Origin: Liolophura sinensis
Taxonomy: Eukaryota; Mollusca; Polyplacophora; Chitonida; Chitonidae
Direction: 5' to 3'
Assembly (NCBI RefSeq): GCF_032854445.1
Contig: NC_088301.1
Coordinates: 10,600,281 to 10,664,280 of the forward strand
Length of the DNA stretch: 64,000 nucleotides
Shown one piece after another: positions 11,462-22,305 of the stretch. Made by a program: the position numbers and the translations under genes. Position 1 is the stretch's first letter; each line of letters starts with the position of its first letter. A model generated the notes under the pieces. It was not told the origin of the DNA. It made no database searches and saw only the letters and a list, made by a program, of their open reading frames with translations.

Positions 11462-14400
11462 CTGAAATCATACAAGACAACATATGTGGATCATAAACCA
11501 ATGAAAACATATGAAGGATTCAAGGGATACATAAATAGGAGCTCTAAAATGAAAGTTATGGCTTTAAGGGAAATGAATAAGATGTATCGAAAATTTTTAA
11601 AAAAATTTTTTCTGAAGCATATTTTATATCTCAAATAACCCCTCATATTATCCGCCAATGATTGGTAGTTTCCGAAATGACGTCAATACTGAACTTATTG
11701 GCAATGGAGGACCAGCTTCAGCATATTAAGCAATAAAAGAAAACATTTCACATATTATTTTATGTGTAATTACATAGGCCATGTTCCTACACATGTGGTG
11801 AAAGGAATTTATACCTGGAGAACAAACATTCTATTGTTCTGCTCACTAAGAATTCTTGATTTAGTAGACCAATGTTGCAACAGACAGCTCTACATGTTGG
11901 TCGGTCAAACTCTTTACATCACATCAGATTCTTAACTTTGTATCGCTGCAAACTCCCCCCCCCCCCCCACCCACTCCCACTCAAAAATGAGGCCTCATCA
12001 AAAGACAAAATTATAGGGGATTTCCTGACATTTGTCTTACAATTTGCTAAAATCTTTCTGCCCAGATGTCAAATTAACTATCGTGACATTACATCTTTTG
12101 CGAAAGTTGACGCAAAGCAAATAAAGAGGGATGATATAGTTTGCTTCATGTGTGTATTTCTTTTTCTTTTTTTTTTTGTCTTCTGAGTTTTGTGTTTACT
12201 GCCATATTCAAAATTGTTTCACTGATCATGACACTGACAGAATTATTTGTGAAGGAAACCAGTGTAAACTACCAGCCGTCATCAGGTACCTAACAAACCA
12301 GCAAATCATTCAGCATTGAGACTGCCCAAGGGACATTTGAGCTCTGTTCTATAGAAACTAATTAATCGTTTTTAGTTTTGAAAACTGCTTTGGTAAGCCA
12401 AGAATATATGTAGAACATATCCCGTATAATTTTTTGGCTGCTTGTAGAACTTGAATGGAACTCTACTAAAATACAACAGACAAACTCTTTTTGAGACTGG
12501 TTTCAACTAATATTTCTCAACATTTCTGCCATTTTCATTTTCGGGTGTCAGGTATTGTCTACATTCTGCTGTATAGAAAATAGTTGTTACTATAAAAACA
12601 TAAGCTGTGGTTCATTGTTCATTAAAGGATATCCTACTTTTGTAATTTCATGCATCTAAGATGCATCCCCATTTCTTCTACAATTTGGGACATCTGGTCT
12701 GCTCACTGTAGTCAATATATATGTAAATCTAGCAGGAATATTGAGTTTCTTTTTCCTCACATGTGTAGACCAGCTAATGAACAAGATACTCTTATCTTTA
12801 CTTTTCCAAAAGGCTGGTACACTACTAATATCTGTTCCAAATTTTAGAAGAATTACGGTATTTTGCTGTTTGACAAGGGAGGTAATTCTGTGGACATTCA
12901 TTGTGAAAACTTTACTGAGGTGTTATACTCTCCAGGTAATTGCCTGATCAGTTACAGTTCCTTCATCACTGAAATCATAAAACACACAACAGAAACTCAC
13001 CAGCACCAGGTTGATGTGTTGACCAACCATCATAAAAAACATGACTGTTGCCATGACAGCCCCCATCACAGTCAGCAGGTATAAAAACCATATACTATGT
13101 TTAATTAAAAAAGCCTCCTGAAAAAGATCATGAAAGAATTTATTTTGGTATCAACACTACGTGAAGAAAAATTTTTACAGGGAGCATATGAGCACTGCTG
13201 ACCGTTTTGATATTTCCAACCACCAGCAGACAATGGGCCAGGTATACTGGTTTCCGCTACTGTAAATCTTCAACCTATATGACCACTAAAGCACTTTTTA
13301 CAGTGGAGTGAGTGAGTGAGTGAGTGCTTGTGGTTTAACGTCGTACTCAACAATTTTTCAGTCACATGAAGTTGAAGGAATCCTTAGAGTGCATGTAATG
13401 TGCCTCCTTCTTGCAGGGTGGATTTCCACTGCTCTTTTATCTAGTGCTGCTTCACTGAGACGCCTTACCAAGGGTAAGTAAGCCGACCCGCCCGTGCCAT
13501 TATGCTGATACGCGTCAACCAGTTGTTGCACCAGTTGTTGTACTATCCCCTTCATGAAGTTATAACTTCCTCTAGGTCTTAGGTGTGACTCGACCCAGGA
13601 TTGACCCTGGATCTACAGCTCCCGAAGAGGACGCTCTGCCAACTGTGCAGACAGGGCCATTTTTTTTTTTTTCAGTGAAATTTATACCTTCAATTAACAT
13701 GAAAAAGGAAACAAAAATGATTTGTCTGTGTTACTAAAGATACTAATGATCCATTTGTTACTATTAAAAAAAAAACAACTGCAGATTATTCCTCTAAACC
13801 CAATTCTTTTCTTTCAGAATATTTCAAAATATTAGTGGCTGTAGTGGTTGAAAAGATTGAGGAATCAGAATAGCTGTATGCTTTAGGTTGCAACTGTTTA
13901 CATATTTATCTGATTTGATTTTTACACTACACTTTTTTGTTGGCAGTAATAGGGAACATGAAACTATGCAGAACAGAGAGTAAAAGTGTAAAACATGCAG
14001 AACTAAAGGGAAACCAGGTACAGCCAAAAGGAAACATGAATCTATGCAGGACAGACAGTAAAAGTGGAAAACATCCAGAACAAAAGGGAAACCAGGTACA
14101 GCCAAAAGGAAACATGAAACTATGCAGAACAGACAGTAACAGTGGAAAACATCCAGAACTAAAGGGACACCAGGTACAGCCAAAAGGAAACATGAAACTA
14201 TGCAGAACAGACAGTAACAGTGGAAAACATCCAGAACTAAAGGGAAACCAGGTACAGCCAAAAGGAAACATGAAACTATGCATAACAGACAGTAAAGTAG
14301 AAAACATCCAGAACTAAAGGGAAACCAGGTACAGCCAAAAGGAAACAAGAAACTATGTAGAACAGACAGTTACAGTGGAAAACATCCAGAACTAAAGGGA

Positions 14401-17400
14401 AACCAGGCACAGCCAAAAGGAACATGAAACTATGCAGGACAGACAGTAAAAGTGGAAAACATCCAGAACTAAAGGGAAACCAGGTACAGCTAAAAGGAAA
14501 CATGAAACTATGCAGAACTGACATTAAAAGTGTAAAACATCCAGAACTAAAGGGAAACCAGGTACAGCTAAAAGGGAAACATGAAACTATGCAGAACTGA
14601 CGTTAAAAGTGTAACACATCCAGAACTAAAGGGAAATCACGTACAGCTAAAAGGGAAACATGAAACTATGCAGAACTGACGTTAAAAGTGTAACACATCC
14701 AGAACTAAAGGGAAATCACATACAGCTAAACAGAAATGTGAAAGCATGAAGAGCCTGACAGAAACTATGCAAAGGAAAGTAAAAGGAAACCATGCAGGAC
14801 CAAAATGAAATGTGAAACTATAAACAACCAGAAGTAAAGGTGAAAACATGCAGAGCTTTAGAGGCAACCAACACCTCACTACATTGTAGATATCTGAAAA
14901 ACCACGATATCACAGGGTATCAAATGTACTTACTCTATCACACAGCTGGCATTTAGGGTAAACCCAAAAATGGAGCATACATAAAATAAAAGTGAGAAAT
15001 CCAAGGAGAAAGGCAAAGGCGATCAGCAAGATGAACATATAGTGGTTCTCCTCTCCTACACAATTGTTTATCCTGAAACAGAAAGTTGCAACAAAAAAAA
15101 AAAAAAATCATTCTCCTGTACTAGATAAGCATTCTTTTACATTAAGTATAAAACACATTTCTATAGCTCTTACATATCATGTAATAGGAAAAACATTGCT
15201 TTCAACACTATTTTGGCCATATCACAAAGGTGTATTTTTGTAGCAGGTCAACCAGCACTAGCTGATTCCTCTTGTGCTGAGAGCCAAGCCACTGTGTTAG
15301 ATAAGACAAAGTTTAGCTTACAAGTCGTCTTAGGTGTGACGAGATTGAACTCCAGATCTATCATCACCGACACAAACGCTTTATTCTCACACCACCGCAT
15401 TCACCTGATTACAATGTGAATTGCAAAACCAGATCGCTTTGACTTTTAACAGCCAAAATTCAGGACTTGTAACAGCCAAAATTCAGGACTTGTAATGACA
15501 AATGTCAGGACTTGCAATGACAAAATGTCAGGACTTGTAATGACAAAATGTCAGGACTTGTAATAGCAAAACAACAGGATTTGTAATGACAAAATGTCAG
15601 GACTTGTAATGGCAAAATGTCAGGACTTGTAATGACAAATGTCAGGACTTGTAAAAGCAAAACATCAGGTTTTGTAATGACAAAATGTCAGGACTTGTAA
15701 TGACAAAATGTCAGGACTTGTAATAGCAAAACAACAGGACTTGTAATGGTAAAATGTCAGGACTTGTAATGACAAATCTCAGGACTTGTAACAGCTTAAT
15801 GTCAGGACTTGTATTAGCAAAATGTCAGGACTTTGTAACAGCAAAATGTCAGAACATTGTAACAGCAAAATGTCAGGACATGTAATAGCACAATATCAGG
15901 ACTTGCAATAGACTGATATAAATAGCAGAAAGTTATGATTTGTAGATGCGAGAATGGAAGGCTTACCATGGACAATGATGATCCATCCGGAGCACACACT
16001 GTTGACAGCGGCGACAGTGATGAGCCTGCGGTGGGCGGGGCCTATTACACACATGGCATGGTGTCCAATCAGCTTCAAACAGAGAAAAAGAATGTCAATG
16101 GAGTACATCTAGATATACCATATTGACTAGAATGTACACCCTCCTCCCCCCAAAACATAATTCTTTACAGGTAAATATCAGTCTAAAATTGTACTAAAGC
16201 ACAATCATCCTCTTTAACTCTTCCAAATACATAGAAATCTTAACTCCAGCATTTACAAATATCAACTCTCTACATGTGTTTTTGAGTGGTTAAATGTCAA
16301 TGATTTTATCTGAGGTACAAGATTAGATGGCAGTGCTACCTCCAGCTTCCAGATCTGTGACAAGTGGTACTCTGCCAGGGTTAAGCGTGGCTGCTCGGAA
16401 TAAGGAGATGATAGTGCCAGCTGACACACACATGTATACTGAAACCAAAGGGAAAACAGACAATAAATACAAGGATTAAAGACCTAACCTCTACAACAGT
16501 TGAACAATTGAAGAAAAAACTTAAATTTCGTAGCTAGGCAAAGAGCTTCCCTGTAGGAGACACATGAGCGAAAAATTCTACAGTTTAATACACAAAGAAA
16601 TGAAGTCCAGAATTTGGTAATTTACTGCAATTCATATGCAGACAGCGCATCAGCGATGTAACATCCCCCGCATGTTGCAGTGCTCTATATGTATGCCAAA
16701 ACTGAGCTCAATACATGCACTACTTTTTCTGATACCACCACAACATTTTGCTTAACAATGCTTTCCCTTTTATTGGACGCATTGGGGTATGACACAAAGT
16801 AATCATCGTTAGTATAATAGATCAGACAATGTATACAACAGTTACAAAGTCCTACAGAAGCCAATCCTCTACTCATACATGTAGGGACTTTCTCAAGTGT
16901 TTCCTATTTCCTAGTTTCTTATTCATCCATTTTGGAAGGCTGATAATATTGCCGAGAGCTTGGACCAATCCAACTGCTATGAAGTGCTCTCCGCTGTCTT
17001 TACTACAGTCCCTGTACAAAGCTACTTTCGTCTCTGCTATGAAGCGCTCTCTGCTGTCTTTACTACAGTCCCTGTACAAAGCTACTTTCGTCTCTGCTAT
17101 GAAGCGCTCTCCGCTGTCTTTACTACAGTCCCTGTACAAGTCTACTTTCGTCTCTGCTATGAAGCGCTCTCCGCTGTCTTTACTACAGTCCCTGTACAAA
17201 GCTACTTTCGTCTCTGCTATGAAGCCCTCTCTGCTTTACTACAGTCCCTGTACAAAGCTACTTTCGTCGCACCAAAGAGTTCTAACAAGCTGCACACTAT
17301 TCGTTCACTGGTGTGAAGAAACAAAATGTGTGTGTAGACTGACACACTAAATTGGAATTACGTGGACACGAATAGATATTTCTGGCGATCTGTTTGGGTG

Positions 17401-18691
17401 AACAAGTGGGAGATATTTCATTTCTAGTGAAACATTGTGCATGTACATTCCTCATTCCTCATTATTTCAGACAATGTCTGGAATTCAGGTTTGTAATAGA
17501 GATCACCTGTCATCACTATCTTTGATTTCAATCATGGGTATATTTAGAGATGTACATGTCGGGAGACCTACACACCTCACTGTCAGTGAATTGACCCCAT
17601 GTGGCGAGGGTCAGCAACCAGAGCTGCTAAGTGCCATGCAGGGTAATGAAATGAGCGAGGGACTTATCACTCTCTTCTGTCATCTTGCCACTCACTCAGA
17701 TCGTGCAAAACCAAGCGACAGTAACTCACATGCAAAATTTAGGTCATTTATCGTAAAGGATACACAAAAAGCTATATATAAGAGTATATATATATATCTA
17801 TAATTATAAGGAAATGATAAGCATCCTTTTTTTTATTATCATTTTTTGGGTATATTTTGTATTTCTTAATATTAACCCCTCCATTTCATGCACATTTCCT
17901 GTCCATGCTCAGAAATTTTTTGAAAATGACATCATCGAAGTACAAACTGGAAACACAGGACCAGGGTACTTATTTTCCTGACTAACCACTGGGGCCTTAA
18001 AAAAACTGTAGTTTAAATTTTTGACGCCCCAAGAGGAAAGCTGGGAAGTTTTTCAGTACTTTTATTATGTTGCAGCACATCATATACTCCATATTTTATT
18101 TATTTATTTATTTGATTGGTGTTTTACGCCGTACTCAAGAATATTTCACTGCTACAACGGCGGCCAGCATTATGGTGGGAGGAAACCAGGCAGAGCCATA
18201 CAAAACACCTGCACCCATCAATGACCTATAGCCAAACGTGACGTCGTACTTTCTGATGTGCATGACACCATTCTCGTACAACGGCCGTACTCGAGTTCAT
18301 ATCTGCTTGATTCATCGTCACACGAAAATATTATCACGTCACATCGGGGAAAATGTTATGGAAAATGCCGATGACTCTTCACTTAAAGGGGTTAAATAGT
18401 GTTATTCATTGTGATTTTTTTAAAACCATTACAGTCAGAATAGGGATACTTACCCAGTATGAACCCAGGGCTTACAATGCCCTCTCTGTACTGCGGAAGT
18501 AAAATGAAGTACAGGGTGGCGAATGTCCCGTACAGCCAGTAAAGAGCTGTTATAGAAACACATGTTATTCCTTCTCGGTCTCTGACAAAGTGAATTCTAC
18601 CAAAGATGGGGAGCTTTGTGACAGAGATACTGGTGGAGTAGTCACTGGTGTGAGGAGGTGGCTTAACCACGTTCATTAAAGTGGGGATCAT
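11412..18691 (-). CDS. ZDHHC21: ZDHHC21-like palmitoyltransferase (six exons rebuilt)
   Basis: Membrane protein S-acyltransferase that transfers palmitate to cysteines of target proteins, probably at Golgi or plasma membrane. Coding exons on the minus strand are 18691-18454, 16438-16340, 16072-15967, 15072-14934, 13117-13001 and 11461-11412. All junctions are GT..AG and the phases agree (1,1,2,0,0,2). The first exon carries GRIHFVRDREG and a membrane segment, as at the ZDHHC21 N-terminus. Exon 2 ends a second membrane segment and contains NPGRVP (family: DPGRLP). Exon 3 gives the zinc-binding cysteine-rich domain with CHVCNRPRPPQAHHC and the catalytic DHHC (RMDHHCPW). Exon 4 continues INNCVGEENHYMF into the third membrane segment. 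Exon 5 is the fourth, and exon 6 has the TTLDNLQD match to the TTxE motif. The 749 coding bases give 249 residues plus two bases, against about 265 residues in vertebrate ZDHHC21, so the C-terminus is still missing from these six. Two tentative 3' exons are listed separately. ZDHHC21 is the best family match; a close paralogue is possible. Confidence 0.88.
11990..12340 (-). repeat. Dispersed repeat, family C copy
   Basis: A second copy of the element at 8500-8760, longer at its far end, where gtcatcaggtacctaacaaa matches the catcaggtacttgacaaacc block seen near 22.8, 30.7 and 54.1 kb. It lies in intron sequence or downstream of ZDHHC21-like exon 5. Confidence 0.5.
13001..13117 (-). CDS. ZDHHC21: ZDHHC21-like exon 5, fourth membrane helix
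   Basis: 117 nt, exactly 39 codons, between acceptor ctttttcag and donor g|gtgagt. It encodes EAFLIKHSIWFLYLLTVMG, then a hydrophobic run ending GQHINLVL, the expected last membrane segment of a DHHC enzyme. Confidence 0.85.
13306..13660 (-). mobile_element. SINE family B, full-length copy
   Basis: About 350 bp on the minus strand. The tRNA-like head holds box A (cagttggcagagcgtcc) and box B (agggtcaatcctgg). The body contains the blocks gtctcagtgaagcagcacta and ttgacgcgtatcagcataat (as read on minus), and the tail ends ttgagtacgacgttaaacca. It lies in intron 4 of the palmitoyltransferase gene. Related copies are at 45.6-45.9 and 54.4-55.2 kb. Confidence 0.85.
13945..14735. repeat. Minisatellite, 78-bp unit, intronic
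   Basis: About ten copies of a 78-bp unit containing ggaaacatgaaactatgcag, aacagacagtaaaagtggaa, aacatccagaactaaaggga and aaccaggtacagccaaaa. The period is 26 codons, so both strands show long repetitive open frames (126 and 174 aa), which are artefacts. The 3' copies are more degenerate. It lies in intron 4 of the palmitoyltransferase gene. Confidence 0.95.
14934..15072 (-). CDS. ZDHHC21: ZDHHC21-like exon 4, third membrane helix
   Basis: 139 nt between acceptor tttcag and donor a|gtaagt. The first base completes Trp, giving DHHCPWINNCVGEENHYMF. A long hydrophobic helix (ILLIAFAFLLGFLTFIL) follows, then CQLCDR. The match to vertebrate INNCVGEDNHWLF is close. Confidence 0.92.
15455..15908. 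repeat. Minisatellite, 23-bp unit, intronic
   Basis: About twenty near-identical copies of gtaatgacaaaatgtcagga + ctt, with variants such as gtaatagcaaaacaacagg. It lies in intron 3 of the palmitoyltransferase gene, between the DHHC exon and the next exon. Head-to-tail copies without unique spacers rule out a CRISPR-type array. Confidence 0.95.
15967..16072 (-). CDS. ZDHHC21: ZDHHC21-like exon 3, DHHC catalytic exon
   Basis: 106 nt between acceptor tttgaag and donor g|gtaagc. It encodes ADWTPCHVCNRPRPPQAHHC, then RRCQQCVLRMDHHCP, so every zinc-ligand cysteine and histidine expected here and the catalytic DHHC cysteine are present. Two bases of the next tryptophan codon end the exon. The DHHC frame runs opposite to the plus-strand open frame at 15935-16126, which is a shadow. 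Confidence 0.95.
16340..16438 (-). CDS. ZDHHC21: ZDHHC21-like exon 2
   Basis: 99 nt between acceptor tttcag and donor g|gtagca. It encodes YMCVSAGTIISLFRAAT, the end of the second membrane helix, then LNPGRVPLVTDLEAG leading into the zinc-binding domain. It is too short to stand out as an open frame; the call rests on phase and family similarity. Confidence 0.87.
16974..17272. repeat. Minisatellite, 60-bp unit, very uniform
   Basis: Nearly five copies of a 60-bp unit (ctctgctatgaagcgctctc, cgctgtctttactacagtcc, ctgtacaaagctactttcgt) that differ at only a few bases. This uniformity suggests recent expansion. The 20-codon period gives open frames on both strands, not called as genes. It lies in intron 1 of the palmitoyltransferase gene. 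Confidence 0.95.
17384..17430 (+). repeat. 45-bp dispersed repeat, copy 1
   Basis: ggcgatctgtttgggtgaac followed by aagtgggagatatttcattt ctagtga recurs with two changes at 19807-19854. The flanks differ. Confidence 0.8.
18088..18205 (-). mobile_element. SINE family A fragment
   Basis: The minus-strand tail (ttgattggtgttttacgccg on plus) plus the cggccagcattatggtggga block and gtttcctcc region. The head is missing. It lies in intron 1 of the palmitoyltransferase gene. Confidence 0.85.
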
Positions 18692-18707
18692 AATGCTGGG
18701 GAGGACT
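18454..18707 (-). CDS. ZDHHC21: ZDHHC21-like exon with start codon
   Basis: The acceptor ctctgcag puts the exon start at 18707, leaving 16 nt of 5' UTR before ATG at 18691. The donor is g|gtaagt after 18454. It encodes a cytosolic N-terminus of about 30 residues, GRIHFVRDREG, and the first membrane helix (ALYWLYGTFATLYFILLP). The open frame runs past the donor into the intron; those extra residues are not coding. An acceptor just before the ATG means an upstream non-coding exon exists. Confidence 0.88.
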
Positions 18708-18949
18708 CTGCAGAGTTAAGAACAGTCACTCCTGTCTGTATCACATAAGTGAACTGTCACCACATGCCAGTGCTGCAGAATAAAAGGCAAAAGAATAAGT
18801 AGCCATACAGTAAATGCCAGTAAAATAAACATGTTTACAATTCAACATTTCAAGGTATGCATAAGTATATCTGAGTAGATGAAAAACTTCATGCCTAATG
18901 AACAAAGAACTGTCCAACTGGAAATGATGTTTATTTATTATTTACATGA

Positions 18950-19107
18950 TGTATGTTGGAAGGTCTGCAGCATCCTGTGGATGGTCGTGGGATTCCCCTG
19001 AGCTCTGCTCGGCTTCCCCCTACCATAATGCTGGCCGCCATCTTATAAGTGAAATATGTATACATGAGTACGGTGTAAAACACCAATCAAATAAACAAAT
19101 AAACATT
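18950..19107 (+). mobile_element. SINE family A, 5'-truncated, tail-to-tail pair
   Basis: Starts within the body (tggaaggtctgcagcatcct) and ends in the standard tail gtacggtgtaaaacaccaat. Its tail abuts a second, minus-strand copy at 19107-19245, giving an inverted pair. Confidence 0.85.
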
Positions 19108-19245
19108 TATCTGATGGGTGTCATAATATACTCAAGAATGTTTCAACCATGCAAAGACGGTTAGCATTATGATGGAAGGAAAAGGGGTAGAGGCCAGGGG
19201 AAATCCACAACCATCTACAGGTTGCTGGAAGACCATCTTAAGTCA
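19107..19245 (-). mobile_element. SINE family A fragment, tail-to-tail partner
   Basis: Degenerate minus-strand copy: tttatctgatgggtgtcata, ttagcattatgatggaagga and caaccatctacaggttgctg on plus correspond to the tail, the ccaccataatgctggcc block and the cctgcggatggt block. Confidence 0.7.
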
Positions 19246-19484
19246 AGTAGAGCTGGCCTTGAACTGACAGAAAACGGAAATGACTGTTGTCTATATTATG
19301 AAATTTTTCAGTAACAGTTATCCATGGTCCAAAGATCGAAATTCCTTAACCGGTTTTCCATTCAGTAGGTGTTCTACTATTTACTGAGGGAACTTTTGAG
19401 GTAAAATTAGTTTAATTGTAAACTTATACAATTAAACTGGTATTATTTCTATTTAGCCCTGAAGTTCATACACAATAAAAATAT

Positions 19485-19640
19485 TTATTTATTTGATTGT
19501 TCTTAACATCGTATCAATACTCATGAATTTTTCAATTATATGATGGTGATCAGATTTATTGGTGGAGGAAACAAGAGTGCTTGGGATAAACCACAGACCT
19601 TTGGCAAGTTACTGACACTGCTAGAACGCTCCGATAAGTT
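19485..19640 (-). mobile_element. Degenerate SINE family A copy
   Basis: The tail tatttatttgattgttctta is followed by diverged equivalents of the family body (gatggtgatcagatttattg, gtggaggaaacaagagtgc). Confidence 0.55.
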
Positions 19641-19806
19641 AATGCTCTGGGTGTCCCTGCATGTATTCTTAGTAAAACTGGGCACCATATGTTGTCACTT
19701 AATGAAATCAACTTCCATTCACGGTACAGGATATTTATCTAAGTACGCATCCACTATCACACTGAACATGGCGATTCATGAATTGTAATGATGACAACAT
19801 GGTGAC

Positions 19807-19854
19807 TGGTGATCTGTTTGGGTGAACAAGTGGGAGATATTTCGTTTCTAGTGA
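19807..19854 (+). repeat. 45-bp dispersed repeat, copy 2
   Basis: ggtgatctgtttgggtgaac aagtgggagatatttcgttt matches 17384-17430 almost perfectly, 2.4 kb away. Confidence 0.8.
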
Positions 19855-20318
19855 GTTACAGCGGTGATGTGGGGAAAATATGATTAAGGAGCAAGCTTCA
19901 CCGGTGTTTCTGCGTCTCACAGAGCAAAGTTGTAGAAACATCAAGCCTAAATTGAAAGGTGCGGGTGGCTTTGAACCGGGTAGAATTTGCGACAATGGTA
20001 TCTACTCTAAATCAGTAACCCTCGGAGCAGTTGTGGCTAAGGGCTGCCCTAGAACTGTGCTATCCTGCATCACACTGTGTATAAGTGTGAGAATTTTAGA
20101 ATTATTTAAAACTGGGCTAAAAGGTCAAAATTTATGAAAATCATCACACCATATTATTTTCCTAAGCATGAATCAATGCATTAGGCCTACTGGAAAAATA
20201 CGACATGAGTTCATAACAAGCTGTGAACTGGCAATATGCTTGTTCCACATAGGCACAAGGTAACAAGATGCTTATATTCGCTGAGTGCTACCATACACGC
20301 TTAGGCCTGCAAATACCC

Positions 20319-20542
20319 AGGGCCTCCGTGGCTCAGTTGGTTACCGCGCTAGCGCAACCTAATAACTCAGAGCCTCTCACCAATGCGGTCGCTGTGAGTT
20401 GAAGTCCAGTGGGAAGGATCACAACCTGCGGATGGACGTGGGTTTCCCCCCGATCTGCTCGGCTTCCTCCCACCATAATGATGGCTTAATGATATTCTTG
20501 AGTAAGGCGTCAAACACCAATCTGATAAATAAATAAATACAA
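20319..20542 (+). mobile_element. SINE family A, internally deleted copy
   Basis: The full head gcctccgtggctcagttggt taccgcgc and a box B-like gtgagttgaagtcc are present. The middle is shortened: the ctcatgctggcttcctctcc block is missing. It ends gtaaggcgtcaaacaccaat. It lies upstream of the palmitoyltransferase start exon. Confidence 0.9.
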
Positions 20543-20703
20543 GTACCCAGCGCTAGTGTTTCCGTGTGCCTGTTTCAATGTTTGCATCCTAACAACAACA
20601 ACAACATGCAAAGATTGACACTCTGGTCCTACATCGTATTTAGAACACACAGACTTGTCACCGAAATAAACAACGCCAAAAACATGGACAATGACAAAGT
20701 TTA

Positions 20704-20950
20704 ACTTACAAGCTGTCACAAAGAGTCAAATGTTATTTTTCTCGGTCATTTCTGACTAACATCGGTCCCCGGAAGCGCAGCTTCTACAGGCGCTGTCAAC
20801 GAATGACCCGCCAAATATTATCCCCGGGTAAAATTTTGCGACAGCTTGGGTTTCTACGCGATTCTCTGCCTTGATCTGGCAATGCATTCGGAGTCGCGGT
20901 GTTTTGGGATAAATGTTTACGTTGGAATACCTATTATTACCCACGAGTAA
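20704..20950 (-). promoter_or_regulatory. Possible promoter and non-coding first exon
   Basis: A CpG-containing stretch (gtccccggaagcgcagcttc, ttctacgcgattctctgcct, gcattcggagtcgcggtg) lies about 2 kb upstream of the palmitoyltransferase start exon. On the minus strand a donor, gtaagt, follows gacagctt at 20710. Since the start exon has an acceptor just before its ATG, a non-coding first exon ending at 20710 would fit. Nothing in the sequence fixes the transcription start. Confidence 0.35.
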
Positions 20951-21017
20951 AGGATTAATTAAAAACTGTTCTTGAAAAATTCACCTGTTGGCGAAAATAA
21001 AGATAAAAAAAGGTGTG

Positions 21018-21025
21018 TGACGTCA
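21018..21025. promoter_or_regulatory. Palindromic CRE site TGACGTCA
   Basis: A perfect TGACGTCA, the full CREB/ATF palindrome, lies in gtgtgtgacgtcagagt. It is close to a possible minus-strand donor (aaag|gtaagc at about 21029) and about 100 bp upstream of the CpG-containing stretch. One 8-bp match in 64 kb is expected about once by chance, so its role is unproven. Confidence 0.3.
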
Positions 21026-21717
21026 GAGTAAGCTTACCTTTGCACTAGCCGTATGGTTCATAAAGCTTACAATTCGTACATTCGATTGCATACAAATGTA
21101 GATAAATATGTAAACATGGGCCTACTTAACTTTTCATTGGCTTTCTCCAGATGACCACTTCATTTCTATGCGACTTTAACTGCTCGTTTTTGGGTACAGA
21201 AGTTATGGCCAACCATAGATTTATTTGATTTAATGAGGCCTATGCCGATTTGTTTTTTGTTTTTTTTTTGTCGTTTAACGCCAATGCTTGGTGTCAAGCA
21301 GTTTTGTAAGTTGCTTTGTCTGTCCGTCTGTGTGTCAAAGGATTCGGGATGATATATAGTACTGGATTTTGTCAGGCCACAGTGTACCACAGACGGCCGG
21401 ATATGTCAATTTCAGTCAGCCAGTTGTCAATTAAACTATTGGAAGGCTTGCATCACAAAACAGCTATCTAGTAAAATATTGGATATTACAGACACAAACA
21501 CCACCCGGCACTTTACTATTCCTGGGGACATAACACACCAAAGCAGCTGACCACAACAGTCGCCTAGGCAGTTTATAAACAAGGTCGAACGAAAAATACT
21601 CTGTCAAAGAAAGTTATGATATAATGTCAGTGTCTGCATGCGAAAGTGTGCTTCGATAAAACGGCCTGTAGGGGATTCCTGTCGTACGATTAGGCTAACA
21701 GCCTGCAAATAACGTTC

Positions 21718-21928
21718 AGGTCGCTGTGAGTTGAAGCCCAGCTCATTGATCATGCTGCCTGTCTCTCCGATAAGTTTTGCCAGCAGCCTGCGGATGGTCG
21801 ATGGTCCCCATTGACCCCTAGCTCTATTTGGTTTCCTCCTACCATAAGGCCGCAGTCGTACAAGGGAAATATTATTGAGTACAGCGTAAAGCAGCAATTA
21901 ATACATAAACAAATAAATAAATAAAAAC
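21718..21928 (+). mobile_element. SINE family A, 5'-truncated
   Basis: Begins at the box B region (gtcgctgtgagttgaagccc), continues through cctgcggatggtcgatggt, and ends gagtacagcgtaaagcagca with an (aaat) tail. Confidence 0.8.
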
Positions 21929-22015
21929 ATACATGACATTCGCATCAAAGACCGAACAATGTCACAGTAGGCCTATATAGAAAATGATATACTAGCAACT
22001 CCACATCCTTTGATG

Positions 22016-22262
22016 CTGGGGCCTCCGTGGCCCAGTTTGGTTAGCGCGCTAGCGCAGCGTAATGACCCAGGAGCCTGTCACGATTGCGATCACCGTGAGA
22101 TCAAGTACAGCTCATGCTGGTCTCCGGCCATACGTGCGAAGATCAGGCTACACCCTGCGGATGGTCGTGGGTTTCCCCCCGGGCTCGCGTCGTATAAGTG
22201 AAATATTCTTGAGTGCGGCATAAAACACCAATCAAATAAATAAATAAATAAATAAATAAAAT
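22016..22262 (+). mobile_element. SINE family A, near full-length
   Basis: Intact head (gcctccgtggcccagtttgg), a box B-like gtgagatcaagtac, the body, and the tail gtgcggcataaaacaccaat followed by seven aaat units. The gctctgcccggtttcctccc part is deleted. Confidence 0.92.
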
Positions 22263-22305
22263 CCTTTGATGCTCACACCAGCTCCGCCTGGCGGGATTAA
22301 AAAAA

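Noticed and set aside
13824-14524. 174-, 126- and 82-aa hydrophobic-looking open frames on minus
   Set aside because: They are the 78-bp intronic minisatellite in different frames; the hydrophobic look comes from the complement of an A-rich unit.
15455-15908. CRISPR-like periodic 23-bp repeat
   Set aside because: Copies are head to tail with no unique spacers, in an intron of an animal gene.
16829-17350. 173-aa plus and 108-aa minus open frames
   Set aside because: A 60-bp tandem repeat with a 20-codon period inside intron 1 of the palmitoyltransferase gene.
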